Under the pieces are notes generated by a model, which saw only the letters and a list, made by a program, of their open reading frames with translations, was not told the DNA's origin and did no database searches. Below are positions 17,431 to 27,800 of a stretch of 64,000 nt of DNA, one piece after another. Both the position numbers and the translations under genes were made by a program. Origin of the DNA: Candidatus Gastranaerophilales bacterium (GTDB lineage: Bacteria > Cyanobacteriota > Vampirovibrionia > Gastranaerophilales > Gastranaerophilaceae); contig CAJULX010000006.1 in NCBI GenBank assembly GCA_910587245.1, forward strand, positions 13,451-77,450. Direction: 5' to 3'. Positions within the stretch are counted from its first letter, which is position 1, and each line of letters begins with the position of its first letter.

Positions 17431-17994
17431 ATGGCAAACGAATTTTCAAAAATTTCAGATATTTTAGATACGTCTGTCCAAGCCTCCAACAGGTTTGGGC
17501 AGGCTTTTGAAAAAAGCAAAACATGCAGCATGTTTTTCTCTTTCTGGAAAGATGTTGTGGGGAAAAAATTTGAAAAATTATCTATTCCTTATGAATTGAA
17601 AGGCTCGATTTTATTTGTATCTGCGGCAAGTCCTGCTGTTATTCAGGAATTAAATTTCTTTAAAAAAGAAATAATAGAAAAATATACTCCCTATGCTGAC
17701 GGACTTGAATTAAAATTAACGGATATAAGGTTTGATTATAAAAACTGGGGTTCAATTAAGGCGCAGTTATTAAATGATGCAAAATCGGATAAAACTTTTG
17801 ATACTGATACTCCCGATTATTACACCCAAAAAGATTACGAAAAGATTGGTTTGGATAACAGTGAAAAGGCTGACTTTGATAAGTTAAAAAATACACTTGA
17901 AAATGTTAAATCTCTGCCCCCTCAACTTAAAGAAAAAATGTTTAATAATGCTTTAAATCAATATAAAGCAAAGAAACTCAGACAAAAACCATAA
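17431..17994 (+). CDS. DUF721/DciA-like protein
   Basis: A 187-residue protein. Residues about 35-85 (FFSFWKDVVGKKFEKLSIPY through PAVIQELNFFKKEIIEKYTP) match the DUF721 core. In other bacteria this family includes DciA, which loads the replicative helicase DnaB where DnaC/DnaI is absent. The C-terminal half is hydrophilic and helical with no recognised domain. It follows metK closely and is probably co-transcribed. The loader role here is inference from the family. Confidence 0.75.
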   Translation: MANEFSKISDILDTSVQASNRFGQAFEKSKTCSMFFSFWKDVVGKKFEKLSIPYELKGSILFVSAASPAVIQELNFFKKEIIEKYTPYADGLELKLTDIRFDYKNWGSIKAQLLNDAKSDKTFDTDTPDYYTQKDYEKIGLDNSEKADFDKLKNTLENVKSLPPQLKEKMFNNALNQYKAKKLRQKP

Positions 17995-18085
17995 TTGTTA
18001 TATTTTAGTAACATTTATGGAAAAATTTTAAAAAATTTATTAAAATAGTCTTAAATATTGTTAATAATTATGCGGAGAAAATAAA

Positions 18086-18340
18086 TTGGCCGGCGATAAA
18101 AAAGTAGTTTCTTTCGGAAAAAAACAAAAACAGGAAAAAAAAGAACAGAGTAATATTGAATATTGCAGTTTTTGCAAACGTCCGAATACCGAAGTACCTA
18201 AAATGGTAAAAGGGCCTGATGTTAATATATGCTCCGAATGTGTTTTAATTGCCGTTCAATATTTGATTTTGCAGGATGGCGCCATGTCGGCTGAGGCTCA
18301 AAGGGTTCTTAATCTTCTTTGGGATATTAAAGATAAATAG
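18086..18340 (+). CDS. Stand-alone ClpX-type C4 zinc-finger protein
   Basis: An 84-residue protein from a TTG start (GCGGAGAAAATAAA upstream). After a lysine/glutamine-rich tail (1-28) it has YCSFCKRPNTEVPKMVKGPD followed by ICSECV, i.e. CxxC-x(about 20)-CxxC, the N-terminal zinc-binding domain of ClpX. No AAA+ module follows; the stop is genuine and the next gene starts 2 bases later in an unrelated frame. In ClpX this domain dimerises and binds substrates and adaptors, so this could be an adaptor-like protein. Confidence 0.8.
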   Translation: MAGDKKVVSFGKKQKQEKKEQSNIEYCSFCKRPNTEVPKMVKGPDVNICSECVLIAVQYLILQDGAMSAEAQRVLNLLWDIKDK

Positions 18341-18342
18341 CT

Positions 18343-19968
18343 ATGGAAGATTCTAAAATCCGCCAGCGTGCACATATTTTGCATGAAATATCAAAACTCA
18401 GACAGCTTTCAAATGTTTCTGATTCTGATGTTGAAGCTGCAATTGCGGAATTATCAAAAATTGAAGACAGATTTTTTCTTTGCACGGTTATTTTAAAAGA
18501 AATAAACGGCTCGATTGTTTATTTTGATGGCGTTCTTGCTTTGCTTGCCATTAATCTTGCGCGTGATGTACTTGAAAAATGCGTGTTTACTTTTCTTGAA
18601 AAGCCATCCGTGTCTGATGAAAAGAAACTTTTTTTAATAAATATCCTGAATCAGGCAGGCATTCCCGTTGATTTGAACATGATTCATTCATATATTAAAA
18701 ACCCTGATGCCGCCATAGACAGTGAAACCGAAAAATTTTTAAAGCTTGCGGAAGTTAATCCTGAAGCGCAAATTGATTTTCTTGATTTTTATTTCGGAAT
18801 AAATGAGGATGACAGGGCAATTTTGCTTGATACAATCATAAATGATTACACATCCGATCATCTTGCAAATATTTTAATCCCGCTTATCTATTCCGTGAAT
18901 GATTCAAATATTCTTAAAATCTGTATTGAAGGGCTTTTAAAATCAAAATCTTATTTGAGCTTTGCTCCTCTTGATTGGCTTATACAATCATCATCCGACC
19001 CTTTGATAGTTTCTTTTTCAAAAAAGATTAAAAACGAATTAAAAATAGCGGGTTTAAGAAAAAATATAACAACGCTTGAATATTATAAAGAGCTTTTTAA
19101 AACCTCGCGTCCTCTTGATTTTTTTGTTTCATCGATTGACGGTGAATCAAATTTTTCGCTGATTTTTTCAAGAGCATATGATAATGGTGCAATTTCAACA
19201 TTTTTTGCCGTATTTAATCTTGAAACAGGGCCTGTATCCTGTTTTGGACTTTCGAATATCACAAAGGCCGAATATGAAAACATAATATTGAGATTTTTTA
19301 AGGATTCTGAAAAAATTCCGTTAGATATGCACTTTGCAAAAACTATGATTGATGAATTTATTGATTTTGCACTGCGGAATAAAACTTACATTCCATACGA
19401 ACTCCTCTGCTGGCGCCAATTGACATATGATATTGAGTCTCTGGATATTCCCGTTGAAGAATTTATTAAAAATAATCTTACCCCGTTTAATTTATCTGCC
19501 GCAAATTTAAAGTATGCAACAGGTTCAGAGTATACATCGAAGTGGTTTTTTAAATATTCTTCAAAATACCCGGAGCTCACCTCTTTAATTGACGGTATTT
19601 GCGAACTGAATGAGGAAAACTTTGAAGATTTTGACAAGATAACATCGGATTTTATTTCAAATTATAAAAATACATCTCTTTATAAAATTTTGAAAAAAAG
19701 ATTTTTATATCAAAGCTTTTTCTTTAAATCTCTCGGGTTTAAAAATTTAACCTCGCTTTTTTCTTCAATATACCTTGAAGATGAGCTTTTAAAGGGATTT
19801 TTTGAATTTTCAATTCAAAGAAGCATATATGAATTCTTCCTTGAATTACAGCAATTAAAAGAAAGTAAAGATAAAAGAAATATCTTTTTTGAAAGAAAAA
19901 AGGTTAAACATTTTGATTTTAATTCAAAAAAAATGTTAGAATTGATTGAGAAAAAATGGACAAATTAA
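18343..19968 (+). CDS. Large helical (HEAT-like) protein, unknown function
   Basis: A 541-residue soluble protein with no recognised family. The first 240 residues look like degenerate HEAT-type helical pairs (for example SNILKICIEGLLKSKSYLSF). Around residues 260-320 there is a mixed segment (FSLIFSRAYDNGAISTFFAV) resembling an alpha/beta insertion, and the rest is again helical. No signal peptide, no membrane helix. It starts 2 bases after the zinc-finger gene and overlaps ruvX by 13 bases, so the three are almost certainly co-translated. Confidence 0.65.
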   Translation: MEDSKIRQRAHILHEISKLRQLSNVSDSDVEAAIAELSKIEDRFFLCTVILKEINGSIVYFDGVLALLAINLARDVLEKCVFTFLEKPSVSDEKKLFLINILNQAGIPVDLNMIHSYIKNPDAAIDSETEKFLKLAEVNPEAQIDFLDFYFGINEDDRAILLDTIINDYTSDHLANILIPLIYSVNDSNILKICIEGLLKSKSYLSFAPLDWLIQSSSDPLIVSFSKKIKNELKIAGLRKNITTLEYYKELFKTSRPLDFFVSSIDGESNFSLIFSRAYDNGAISTFFAVFNLETGPVSCFGLSNITKAEYENIILRFFKDSEKIPLDMHFAKTMIDEFIDFALRNKTYIPYELLCWRQLTYDIESLDIPVEEFIKNNLTPFNLSAANLKYATGSEYTSKWFFKYSSKYPELTSLIDGICELNEENFEDFDKITSDFISNYKNTSLYKILKKRFLYQSFFFKSLGFKNLTSLFSSIYLEDELLKGFFEFSIQRSIYEFFLELQQLKESKDKRNIFFERKKVKHFDFNSKKMLELIEKKWTN

Positions 19969-20366
19969 ATAGAATTATGGCGCTTGATATCGGAGATAAA
20001 AGAATAGGGGTAGCCTTTTCGGACCCCTTTGGTATCTTTGTATCAAAAACGGAACTTATCTTGAGAGATAACGATAAAAAAGCGCTTGAATCTATTGAAG
20101 AATACTGTAGAACCTACAATGTGCGGAAAATTCTTGTTGGAGTTCCGTATAACATGGATGGTTCATTCGGTTTTCAGGCACAGAAAAATGTAGATTTTAT
20201 TTCACCTTTAAAGGAAAAATATGAGATAATATATTGGGATGAAAGACTTACATCCTTTCAGGCAGAAGAGATGTTAAAAAAAGAAAAAGTAAAATTTACA
20301 AAAAATAAGGGGCTTGTCGATATGAGAAGCGCCGCTATAATTTTAGAAGATTACTTAGGAGATTAA
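19956..20366 (+). CDS. ruvX: Putative pre-16S rRNA nuclease / Holliday junction resolvase-like YqgF
   Basis: A 136-residue RNase H-fold protein of the YqgF/RuvX family, implicated in 16S rRNA 5' maturation and proposed as a Holliday junction resolvase. It shows the catalytic Asp in MALDIGDKRIGVAFSDP, the VGVPYNMDGSFG loop, YWDERLTSFQAEEML and the C-terminal Asp in VDMRSAAIILEDYL. Length is typical. It overlaps the preceding gene by 13 bases and is followed after 1 base by the DUF1292 gene, an association also seen in Firmicutes. Confidence 0.93.
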   Translation: MDKLNRIMALDIGDKRIGVAFSDPFGIFVSKTELILRDNDKKALESIEEYCRTYNVRKILVGVPYNMDGSFGFQAQKNVDFISPLKEKYEIIYWDERLTSFQAEEMLKKEKVKFTKNKGLVDMRSAAIILEDYLGD

Positions 20367-20367
20367 T

Positions 20368-20667
20368 ATGAGCAGATTTGACGATATGGAAAACAGGGAA
20401 TTACAGGTAATTAAAACCGTTGGTGAAGACGGCGAAGAAGTGAGCTTAAAACTTCTTGATATTGTAACCGTAAACGATTTTGATTATGCACTTTTGCTTC
20501 CTGTTGACGAAGAATTAGATGAAGAAGAATGCGAAGTTATCCTGATGAGATTAAAGCAGGATGCGGCAGAATATGTCTTTGAAACTATTGAAGATGATGA
20601 AGAATTCAACCTTGTATCTCAAGCCATTCTTGAAGAAGAAGGCTATGAAGATATTGAAGAAGAGTAA
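20368..20667 (+). CDS. DUF1292 family acidic protein
   Basis: A 99-residue very acidic cytoplasmic protein with the DUF1292 pattern: an N-terminal beta segment, VNDFDYALLLPVDEE, and an acidic tail (EEEGYEDIEEE). Function is unknown; in Firmicutes it neighbours yqgF, as here. AGGAGA lies in the end of ruvX. The last 25 bases overlap the convergent gene's end. Confidence 0.85.
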   Translation: MSRFDDMENRELQVIKTVGEDGEEVSLKLLDIVTVNDFDYALLLPVDEELDEEECEVILMRLKQDAAEYVFETIEDDEEFNLVSQAILEEEGYEDIEEE

Positions 20668-21695
20668 GCAAGTTCTTCTTTTTTATCATCTTTGGGGCTA
20701 AGTGTACGCTTTTTGCGGTATAACATATCGCAGAAAGCTTCCAGTCTTGTAACAAAACCTGCTTCGCCGGTGTGCTCATCTATTGTTAAGTTAAGTAAAG
20801 GTTTGTTGAAATTCTTTGCTTTTCTTTTAATATCTTCAATCATTAATGAATCAGGCCCGCAGCCAAAAGCGGTAATAGTTATAAGCCCGTCTATAGAATC
20901 TTTTTTTAAATAATGTCCTGCGGCTCCTGTCATCTCGAGCTGATTTGCCCAGTACATTTCAGTTTCAAGAGTATTGATGCCGTCTTTTAATTCTTCATCG
21001 GTTAATTGAAGCGCACTGAATACATTTACGCCAAGGTCTTTTAACTTTTTAAATACATCCATGCACACTCTTTTATCGTAGATGTTATATCCATGCGCTA
21101 CAAGCGCCACATTAATACCTTTATCTTTATTATCATTTGAATTTATAACAACTTTGCCGTCTTTTGCATTTTTCAATGCTTCATCAAAAGTTAAATTGTG
21201 CTGCATCATTACTCTGAAATTGTTATGAAGCACAAAACCCGCTTTTAAGGCGGTTCTTATTTCTTCTTCATCGTTTATGCCGAAAGGTTTAACAGCCTGT
21301 TTTAAAAATTCAAATAATCCGAGGTTTTTTTCCGATTTATCAAGAGTGGCTTCAATTAAATTATATTCTCCTTTGACAACGTTTCTTATTAAATCGGGAA
21401 GTCCTCTTATTTTGGAACAGTTGTATATTTTAGGCGCCACCGATTGAATGGACGGTACAAAAATATTTTTTACTCCTTTTTCAAGCAGATTTAAAACATG
21501 CCCTACATAAACCTTGATAGGCAGGCATGTTTCGGTTACAACAAGACCCGCGCCTTCCACCAGTGTTTTTTTGGTTGTGGGATTTGATAATATAATTTCA
21601 AAACCGAGCTTTGTAAAAAATCCGTATAAAAAGGGAAAATAATTATAATAAGTTAATGCTCTGGGCATTCCCAGTACTTTTTCTTTTATGACCAT
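20643..21695 (-). CDS. DUF2229 / acyl-CoA dehydratase activase-related protein
   Basis: A 350-residue protein of the DUF2229 family related to the C-terminal part of 2-hydroxyglutaryl-CoA dehydratase activase-type proteins. The N-terminal segment LGMPRALTYYNYFPFLYGFF is characteristic, as are cysteines in TETCLPIKV, NCSKIRGLP and AFGCGPDSLM that could hold an Fe-S cluster. No dehydratase subunits are nearby. Its role is unknown. It converges with the DUF1292 gene with a 25-base overlap. Confidence 0.8.
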   Translation of the reverse strand: MVIKEKVLGMPRALTYYNYFPFLYGFFTKLGFEIILSNPTTKKTLVEGAGLVVTETCLPIKVYVGHVLNLLEKGVKNIFVPSIQSVAPKIYNCSKIRGLPDLIRNVVKGEYNLIEATLDKSEKNLGLFEFLKQAVKPFGINDEEEIRTALKAGFVLHNNFRVMMQHNLTFDEALKNAKDGKVVINSNDNKDKGINVALVAHGYNIYDKRVCMDVFKKLKDLGVNVFSALQLTDEELKDGINTLETEMYWANQLEMTGAAGHYLKKDSIDGLITITAFGCGPDSLMIEDIKRKAKNFNKPLLNLTIDEHTGEAGFVTRLEAFCDMLYRKKRTLSPKDDKKEELAYSSSISS

Positions 21696-21749
21696 AGCTT
21701 ATCCTTTATCCTTTAAAGATACCTAAATAATACTTTAAACAACAAAAAT

Positions 21750-21769
21750 TTGCACATAAATTGCACATA
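21750..21769. promoter_or_regulatory. Direct repeat TTGCACATA x2 upstream of the M16 gene
   Basis: TTGCACATA occurs at 21750-21758 and again at 21761-21769, 11 bases apart (one helical turn), shortly before a TATAAA. It lies in the 175-base divergent region between the DUF2229 and M16 genes and may be a promoter or operator. Confidence 0.3.
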
Positions 21770-21870
21770 GTGCTTATAAAATTTTTACTTAAAAAACCTT
21801 AATAAATTTTTCTTAATTTATGCAATATTTTCAAATTCAGGGTTTTATTATTAATAAGTAAAGTTTTCTT

Positions 21871-24800
21871 ATGAGTAATTATATTAATAATCAGCCGTAT
21901 ATTTTACCCCAGGGGGCTCAGGGAGCTTATGGCACCCCCGTATCATACATGCCTGCAAATACGGGTTATCCTGTAAGTAATCCTTATGTTCAGCCTGCAG
22001 GTTATTATTATGCACAGACTCCTCAGAATAATTCAACTAACCCTGCTTTGGGGCTTTATAATAACGTTGTTAATCCCAACCTGCCTGTTTCTTATACACC
22101 GCTTGGTGTTCAAAAAACTCCGTACGGTGATGATATTCACCTTTATATGCTTCAAAACGGGCAAAAGGTTGCCATTATGCCAAAAAAAGGTTCTACAATT
22201 GTTAAAACCTTTGTAAATTCAGGCTCAATGAATGAAACTGACCCCATAAGAGGTATAAGTCACTTTATTGAACACAACCTTTTTAACGGCAGTGAAAATC
22301 TTGCGCCTGGGCAGTTTTTCAAAGAAGTGGCAAAAATGGGTTCATCTACAAATGCTTCAACGGATTATGCACAGACGGATTATTATATTGAATCAGCCTT
22401 AATGTCTGATGAAGATTTGCAAAAAACAATTGAAATGCACGCTGATATGATAGCGCGCCCGCTTTTCCCCGCGGATATGATAGAAAAAGAAAAAGGTCCC
22501 GTTACATCTGAAATAAGCATGGTGAATGACAGTATGATAACGGTTGCCGCAAATGATGTTATAAGAAATCTTTTTCAGATTAAATCAAATTCAAGCAACC
22601 TTGTAGCAGGTTCAATTTCTACGGTAAATTCTCTTGATAAACAAAAAGTAACCGATTATTACCAAAGACACTACACTCCTGACAACCTTACAACGGTTGT
22701 TGTGGGTGATGTTGACCCTGTAAAGACAATGGATTTAATTTCTAAAAACTTTACGCAAAAAGCTGTGCCTAATTCTTCACAGCTTAGAACAACGGAAACA
22801 TTGACACCTATAAATTCTTCCGTTCGTGCGGATTATAAATCCCCGACGGATAATTTTACATCGGTGCTTGCAGCTTTTGCGGGGCCTGTGGCAGGTGATT
22901 TTAAATCAAATATTGCAACATCTGCTCTCGGTTGTCTTTTAACGGGAAGTGTTAATTCAAGGCTTACAACAGCATTAGAGCCTCTTAATGCGTATGCTGA
23001 TTATCAAATGCAAAAAGTAGGCTTAAAACCTGAAGACCCTCAGGCATTTTTATTTCAGATAATTGCCCCGCCAAGAAAAGAGCAGGAGGCACTTGACGCT
23101 TTTTATTCAACAATTGAAGACTTGAGCGTGAATCCGCCTACGGAGCGAGAAATGCAGGTTGTTAAAAATAATCTGTTAAAATCTGCCGCAATTTTATTTC
23201 AAAACTCATCCTCAATTTGCGATACTATTGGTACAAGCTTGATAGACGGAGATTTTAATTCAATTTCCGATTATAAAAATGCTATTAACGCACTGACTCC
23301 TTATGATATTCAAACGGCGGCAAAGAATTTTGTGGATTTAAACAGAGTTTCGATTGCCGTAGTACATCCTATGGATGTTTCGCAAAAAGATATTATGGCA
23401 AATTATCAAAGAAGCAAATATTCTCTTCAAGCTTATAATGAAAGAAATGCAGTGCGGAATAATCCCGCAAAAACCTACAATGCCATAAATAAAACCCCGA
23501 ATTCAAATAATATTGCAGCTTCCCAAATATCTTTCGGTTCAAAACAAATAACAACAACAGATGTCAAAGAGGCGATTTTGCCCGATAATACACATGTGGT
23601 TTTAAATGATTATCCGACAGAACCCTGTTATTTACAATGGGTTTTGACATCTAAAACATCAGTACCGAAAAATCCTGCAACTTCTTATGTTTTAACGGAA
23701 CTTTTAAATAACGGTACAAAGACAAAAAGCAGAGATGATTTTATAGCTGATGCCGAATTGAACGGTATATCTTTTGCCGCAGATGCTAACGGTTTTCAAA
23801 TTACATTAAGCGCCGATTGTCTTGAAGACGGTGTGCCGAATGCTATAAATACAATGAAAGATGCACTTTTTAATCCGCGTTTTACCGAAGAAGATTTTCA
23901 AAAAGTGAAGAATGATTTAATTGCGCTTATCTCTTCTTTAAATAAAGATACATCAGACAGCATACTCGGTGAATTATTCGGTGACTATTTTGCAAAACCT
24001 GAAATAATTCTTGCAGGTCTTCAAACATTAACTTTAAATGATGTAATTGAACATTATAACAGCATGATGCAAAATTCAACTTCCGCTTTTGTTGCAAGTG
24101 CTCCTTTTAAAAATAATGAACTGCTTGAAAAACAGGTATTTTCTTCCGTTAATACAAACGGTATGAAATTCCAAAAATTAATTCCTGCTTATGTACCTAT
24201 TTATAATCGTTTTCAGGCAAATACAACTTCAAAAGTGCTGGTAGATACCGAAGAAAGAAATCAGGCACAGATTGATAAAACTTATTCTTTTAAAATGAGC
24301 GGTAACATTCAGGATGAAGTAAAATTTGAGCTTTTAAATACAATTCTTGGCGGCTCGCCTTCTTCAAGGCTTTTTCAGGATTTAAGGGAAAAGCAGAAAC
24401 TTGCCTACCGTGTTTCAAGTTCTGTTCAGTCTTTTGAAGATACAGGCGTTTTAACGCTTTCAATCCTGTCTACAACTGATGATAAAAAGCAAAATGATGT
24501 AAAATATGATAATCTTCAAAAATCTCTGGATGGTTTTGAAGCCCACGCGCAAAAACTCATGAATGAACCTGTGACGGAAGAAGAGCTTGAAAGCGCCAAA
24601 ATGCTTTTAAAACAAAAATACGCAAGGCAAACCGAACTTCCTTATTCAAAAACGGCACTTCTTGCAATGAATATTAATCAGCCTTACGGAATTAAAAGAA
24701 TGGATGAATACGTAAAGGCCATCGACAGAATGACTGCTGCCGATATTCAGGCAGCGGCGCGCCATGTATTCTCAAATAAACCTGTTTATGCAATTCTTGC

Positions 24801-24885
24801 AAGTGAAGACACCGTTAACAACCAGATGTCTTATCTTTCAACACTCGGACAGGTATCATATTCAGGACAGCAAAAAGCAGCCTGA
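21871..24885 (+). CDS. M16 family zinc peptidase, two-domain fusion
   Basis: A 1004-residue pitrilysin-type peptidase containing both halves of the usual heterodimeric M16B pair. Residues 1-80 form an N-terminal extension rich in Pro, Asn, Tyr and Gln. The zinc motif HxxEH is at 131-135 (SHFIEHNLFNG) and the third ligand Glu is near 215 (VTSEISM). The second half (from about 560) lacks HxxEH but keeps the substrate-binding Arg/Tyr segment RLFQDLREKQKLAYRVSS. No signal peptide is seen, so it probably acts in the cytoplasm, or is exported by an unknown route. Confidence 0.9.
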   Translation: MSNYINNQPYILPQGAQGAYGTPVSYMPANTGYPVSNPYVQPAGYYYAQTPQNNSTNPALGLYNNVVNPNLPVSYTPLGVQKTPYGDDIHLYMLQNGQKVAIMPKKGSTIVKTFVNSGSMNETDPIRGISHFIEHNLFNGSENLAPGQFFKEVAKMGSSTNASTDYAQTDYYIESALMSDEDLQKTIEMHADMIARPLFPADMIEKEKGPVTSEISMVNDSMITVAANDVIRNLFQIKSNSSNLVAGSISTVNSLDKQKVTDYYQRHYTPDNLTTVVVGDVDPVKTMDLISKNFTQKAVPNSSQLRTTETLTPINSSVRADYKSPTDNFTSVLAAFAGPVAGDFKSNIATSALGCLLTGSVNSRLTTALEPLNAYADYQMQKVGLKPEDPQAFLFQIIAPPRKEQEALDAFYSTIEDLSVNPPTEREMQVVKNNLLKSAAILFQNSSSICDTIGTSLIDGDFNSISDYKNAINALTPYDIQTAAKNFVDLNRVSIAVVHPMDVSQKDIMANYQRSKYSLQAYNERNAVRNNPAKTYNAINKTPNSNNIAASQISFGSKQITTTDVKEAILPDNTHVVLNDYPTEPCYLQWVLTSKTSVPKNPATSYVLTELLNNGTKTKSRDDFIADAELNGISFAADANGFQITLSADCLEDGVPNAINTMKDALFNPRFTEEDFQKVKNDLIALISSLNKDTSDSILGELFGDYFAKPEIILAGLQTLTLNDVIEHYNSMMQNSTSAFVASAPFKNNELLEKQVFSSVNTNGMKFQKLIPAYVPIYNRFQANTTSKVLVDTEERNQAQIDKTYSFKMSGNIQDEVKFELLNTILGGSPSSRLFQDLREKQKLAYRVSSSVQSFEDTGVLTLSILSTTDDKKQNDVKYDNLQKSLDGFEAHAQKLMNEPVTEEELESAKMLLKQKYARQTELPYSKTALLAMNINQPYGIKRMDEYVKAIDRMTAADIQAAARHVFSNKPVYAILASEDTVNNQMSYLSTLGQVSYSGQQKAA

Positions 24886-24890
24886 ATACC

Positions 24891-27800
24891 TTATTGAACC
24901 GATTGCGAGTTTGTCTCGCCGCTTGTGCTGTTATCCATCTGGAATTTTAATGATTTAATTGACTTGGGACTGGTTATAAGTCCGTTTATTATAACCTGAA
25001 AGTTCTTTGTATTTTCGCTTTCATTTGTTGAAAGGGCGGGAATATTTGATATATCTGCCGCAGGAATGTTTCCAAACAGCGGATTGATTTTTTCCTGCAC
25101 CATGGATGTTACAATCTGCCCTGCGGTTTTGGGCTGTGCGGATTCTGTGCCGTCAGTTGTATTTTCATCCGACACCCCTGTTTTTGCATTTTTAATTCCG
25201 CCTAAAATTGCAAGACCTGCCTGAACTGCTTTATTTTCACCATATTTTTCGGTCAGCGTGTCTACGGCTTTATTAATTGTCTTTTCTGCGGCTGCTGTGG
25301 CTTTTTCTACAGTGCTTTGAAGTTTATTTGTACCTAAATTGCCAAGCGCGCTTGCAACTTTTGAAGAAACTTTGCCCGTTATTTTTAAATTTGCATAGTT
25401 GTTTAAAAGATTATAGGTGCCGTTTGCGGTAAGGCTCATATTCGGCCCCTGCGATTTAAAACTTGAAACGCTTGCTACACCGCTATTAAAATTCAAAAGC
25501 CCGTCAATGTTTTTAAATTCCTGTGTATTAAATGAGTTTACTTTTGCGGTTACGGTATTTAAAATTGAGCTGAATGTGCTTAGATTTAAAACATTTGCAG
25601 CGTTTATAAATCTGCCAAAGCTTATGCTTTCGCCGTATTCGCCGTCACGCACTTCGAATTTAACGGTTCCGTTTAATGTTCTTATCTGTTCTTCAAGGGT
25701 TGCACCAGATAGAGTTAATTTTGCATTTCCCTGTAATGTACCGCTTTTAACTAAGTCTACCCCCGTAAATTGTTTTGCGGCTTCCTTTAGAGAAATATTT
25801 TCCGCACCCATATCCACGGCTATTTTTCCGTTCATAACGTTGTAGGATATATTTCCGTTTGCGGTTCCTTGTGCAAAAACAGCATTTAAATTATTTAAAT
25901 AATAAACATTATCCGTAAGTTTATGGTCATAATTGATATTTTCAATAATCAAACCGCCTGATTTCAGCTTTGCAATCTTTGCCCCGCCGTTTTTTATAAT
26001 AACCCCTAAATCCGCAGGAGCAGAATTGTTGGAGGTATTGTTTGAAGACGGTGCAGGTGCGGGCATAGATTTCATAACCTTATCCGCAAGTGCAATCAAG
26101 GCATCAGTATCTATATAACCTGAATTATAGTTTAAGCTGTTTATAACAACTCCTTTTAGGAAATTTGTTGAAATATCCGCATCTCCTGAGAAATCGGAAT
26201 TTGCAACAATGATATTATTTGCTTTTGCCGTAATTATATTTTTATTAAAATTCAAAGCTAACGCTTCAAGTGTCAGCCCTAAATCGGGATATTTTAAGGT
26301 ATCAATATTTGCATATCCTGTAATATCGGGTGAAAAAGCTTTTCCCTGAAGGGTTATATCCCCGATGGCATTTAAGCTTGTATCAAGCAATGGCGGGATA
26401 ATAATATTTATTTTATTTGGAATATTAATATTTAAATTTGAAAGTACAGGCTCGGGTGCGTAAATATTTTTTATCTGGCCTTTTACCGTTATAAGTTTTC
26501 CCTGCGGTGATTTTGCATTTATTTCAATTAAATCTAAAATATCGTTTTTCAGTGCCATATCAAGGTTTATGATATTTTCTTGACCTGTTGCGGCGGGTAT
26601 ATTTATTATACTTATGTAATTTGAAGCATTCGTTTTTAGATTACCCGTTATTTTTATGTTTTCAATTCCGCCTGATATCAGGGCTTCATAAGGCATTAAC
26701 CCTTTATGTGTAATACCTGTGCGCATTTCTTTCGGGATAAAAGCATAAATTGTATTTGGGTGAACATTTCCGTTAATTTTTATATTTAACTCGGGAGATT
26801 TCATATAGTTATTTATGCCGCCCGATACATTAACCGATGTTCCTTCAAGAAGTGCCGAAGCAGGCTCAATTGCAATATTTGTCATATCTGCGGTAATTTT
26901 TACATTCGGCGCACTGAAATTAATTTTGGGTTCATCCATTGAAGCTTTTATATTTGAAATCGTTATGGAAGCGTCTATATCATCTTTGTTTTTCGGCCTT
27001 GCAACAATATTGATATCATCAATGCTGATTGGCATTTTGGCACTTTTTACAAGCATTTTAAAATTGTTCAAATTAATATCGGCTTTTGGTTTAATATTTT
27101 TAAAATCCCCGATAACATTCAACGCTATGGTTAAAGCACCGTCTTTAAAATCAAAATCCGCTATGTCTTTTTTATTTACAAGTTTAAATTCGCTTGCTAA
27201 ATTAACCAAATCCTTTATTTTTAAGGGGTCGGATTTTACGGTTAAATTAATATCGGCGTTTTGTGCAATTTCGCCTTTAACATCAAATTTTGCACCGTTT
27301 ACAAATGCGCTTGTATCCTTGATAGATAAAGTATTATCGGAAAAATCAAGAAATGCTTTCATTTGACTTACGATAAAACCTGCTTTTGGATACGCGATAT
27401 TACCGTCTGTAAGTCTGAATTCGCCGTTTGATTCTATTGTTTTAAAATCGGTTTTTAGATTAAAATCACCCTTAATGTAGCCTGATGCTGTCATATTTTT
27501 CATATCATTTTCAATGCAGCAAATGTTTAAAACGGCGCCAATCAGGTCTTTTAAGCTCTTTAATGTAATTTTTTCCGTATTTAAATTTAAATCAAGCTTA
27601 GATTTTTTTCCTGTTGTAACACTGCTTTTTGTTTGTAAAAACTCTTTATCGGAAACGTATGCTTTTGAATCTAAATTTATCACTCTGTCTTTAAAATTTA
27701 AATTTACATAGCTTTCAGGAAGCTGAATATTACTTAATTTCAGGCTGAATTTTTCAATGTTGATATCTCCGTTTGCCTTGAAATCTTCAATGTTTTTAAT

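Noticed and set aside
26815..27366. 183-residue open frame antisense to the 24891 AsmA-like gene
   Set aside because: Same reason: shadow of a long AT-rich coding region.
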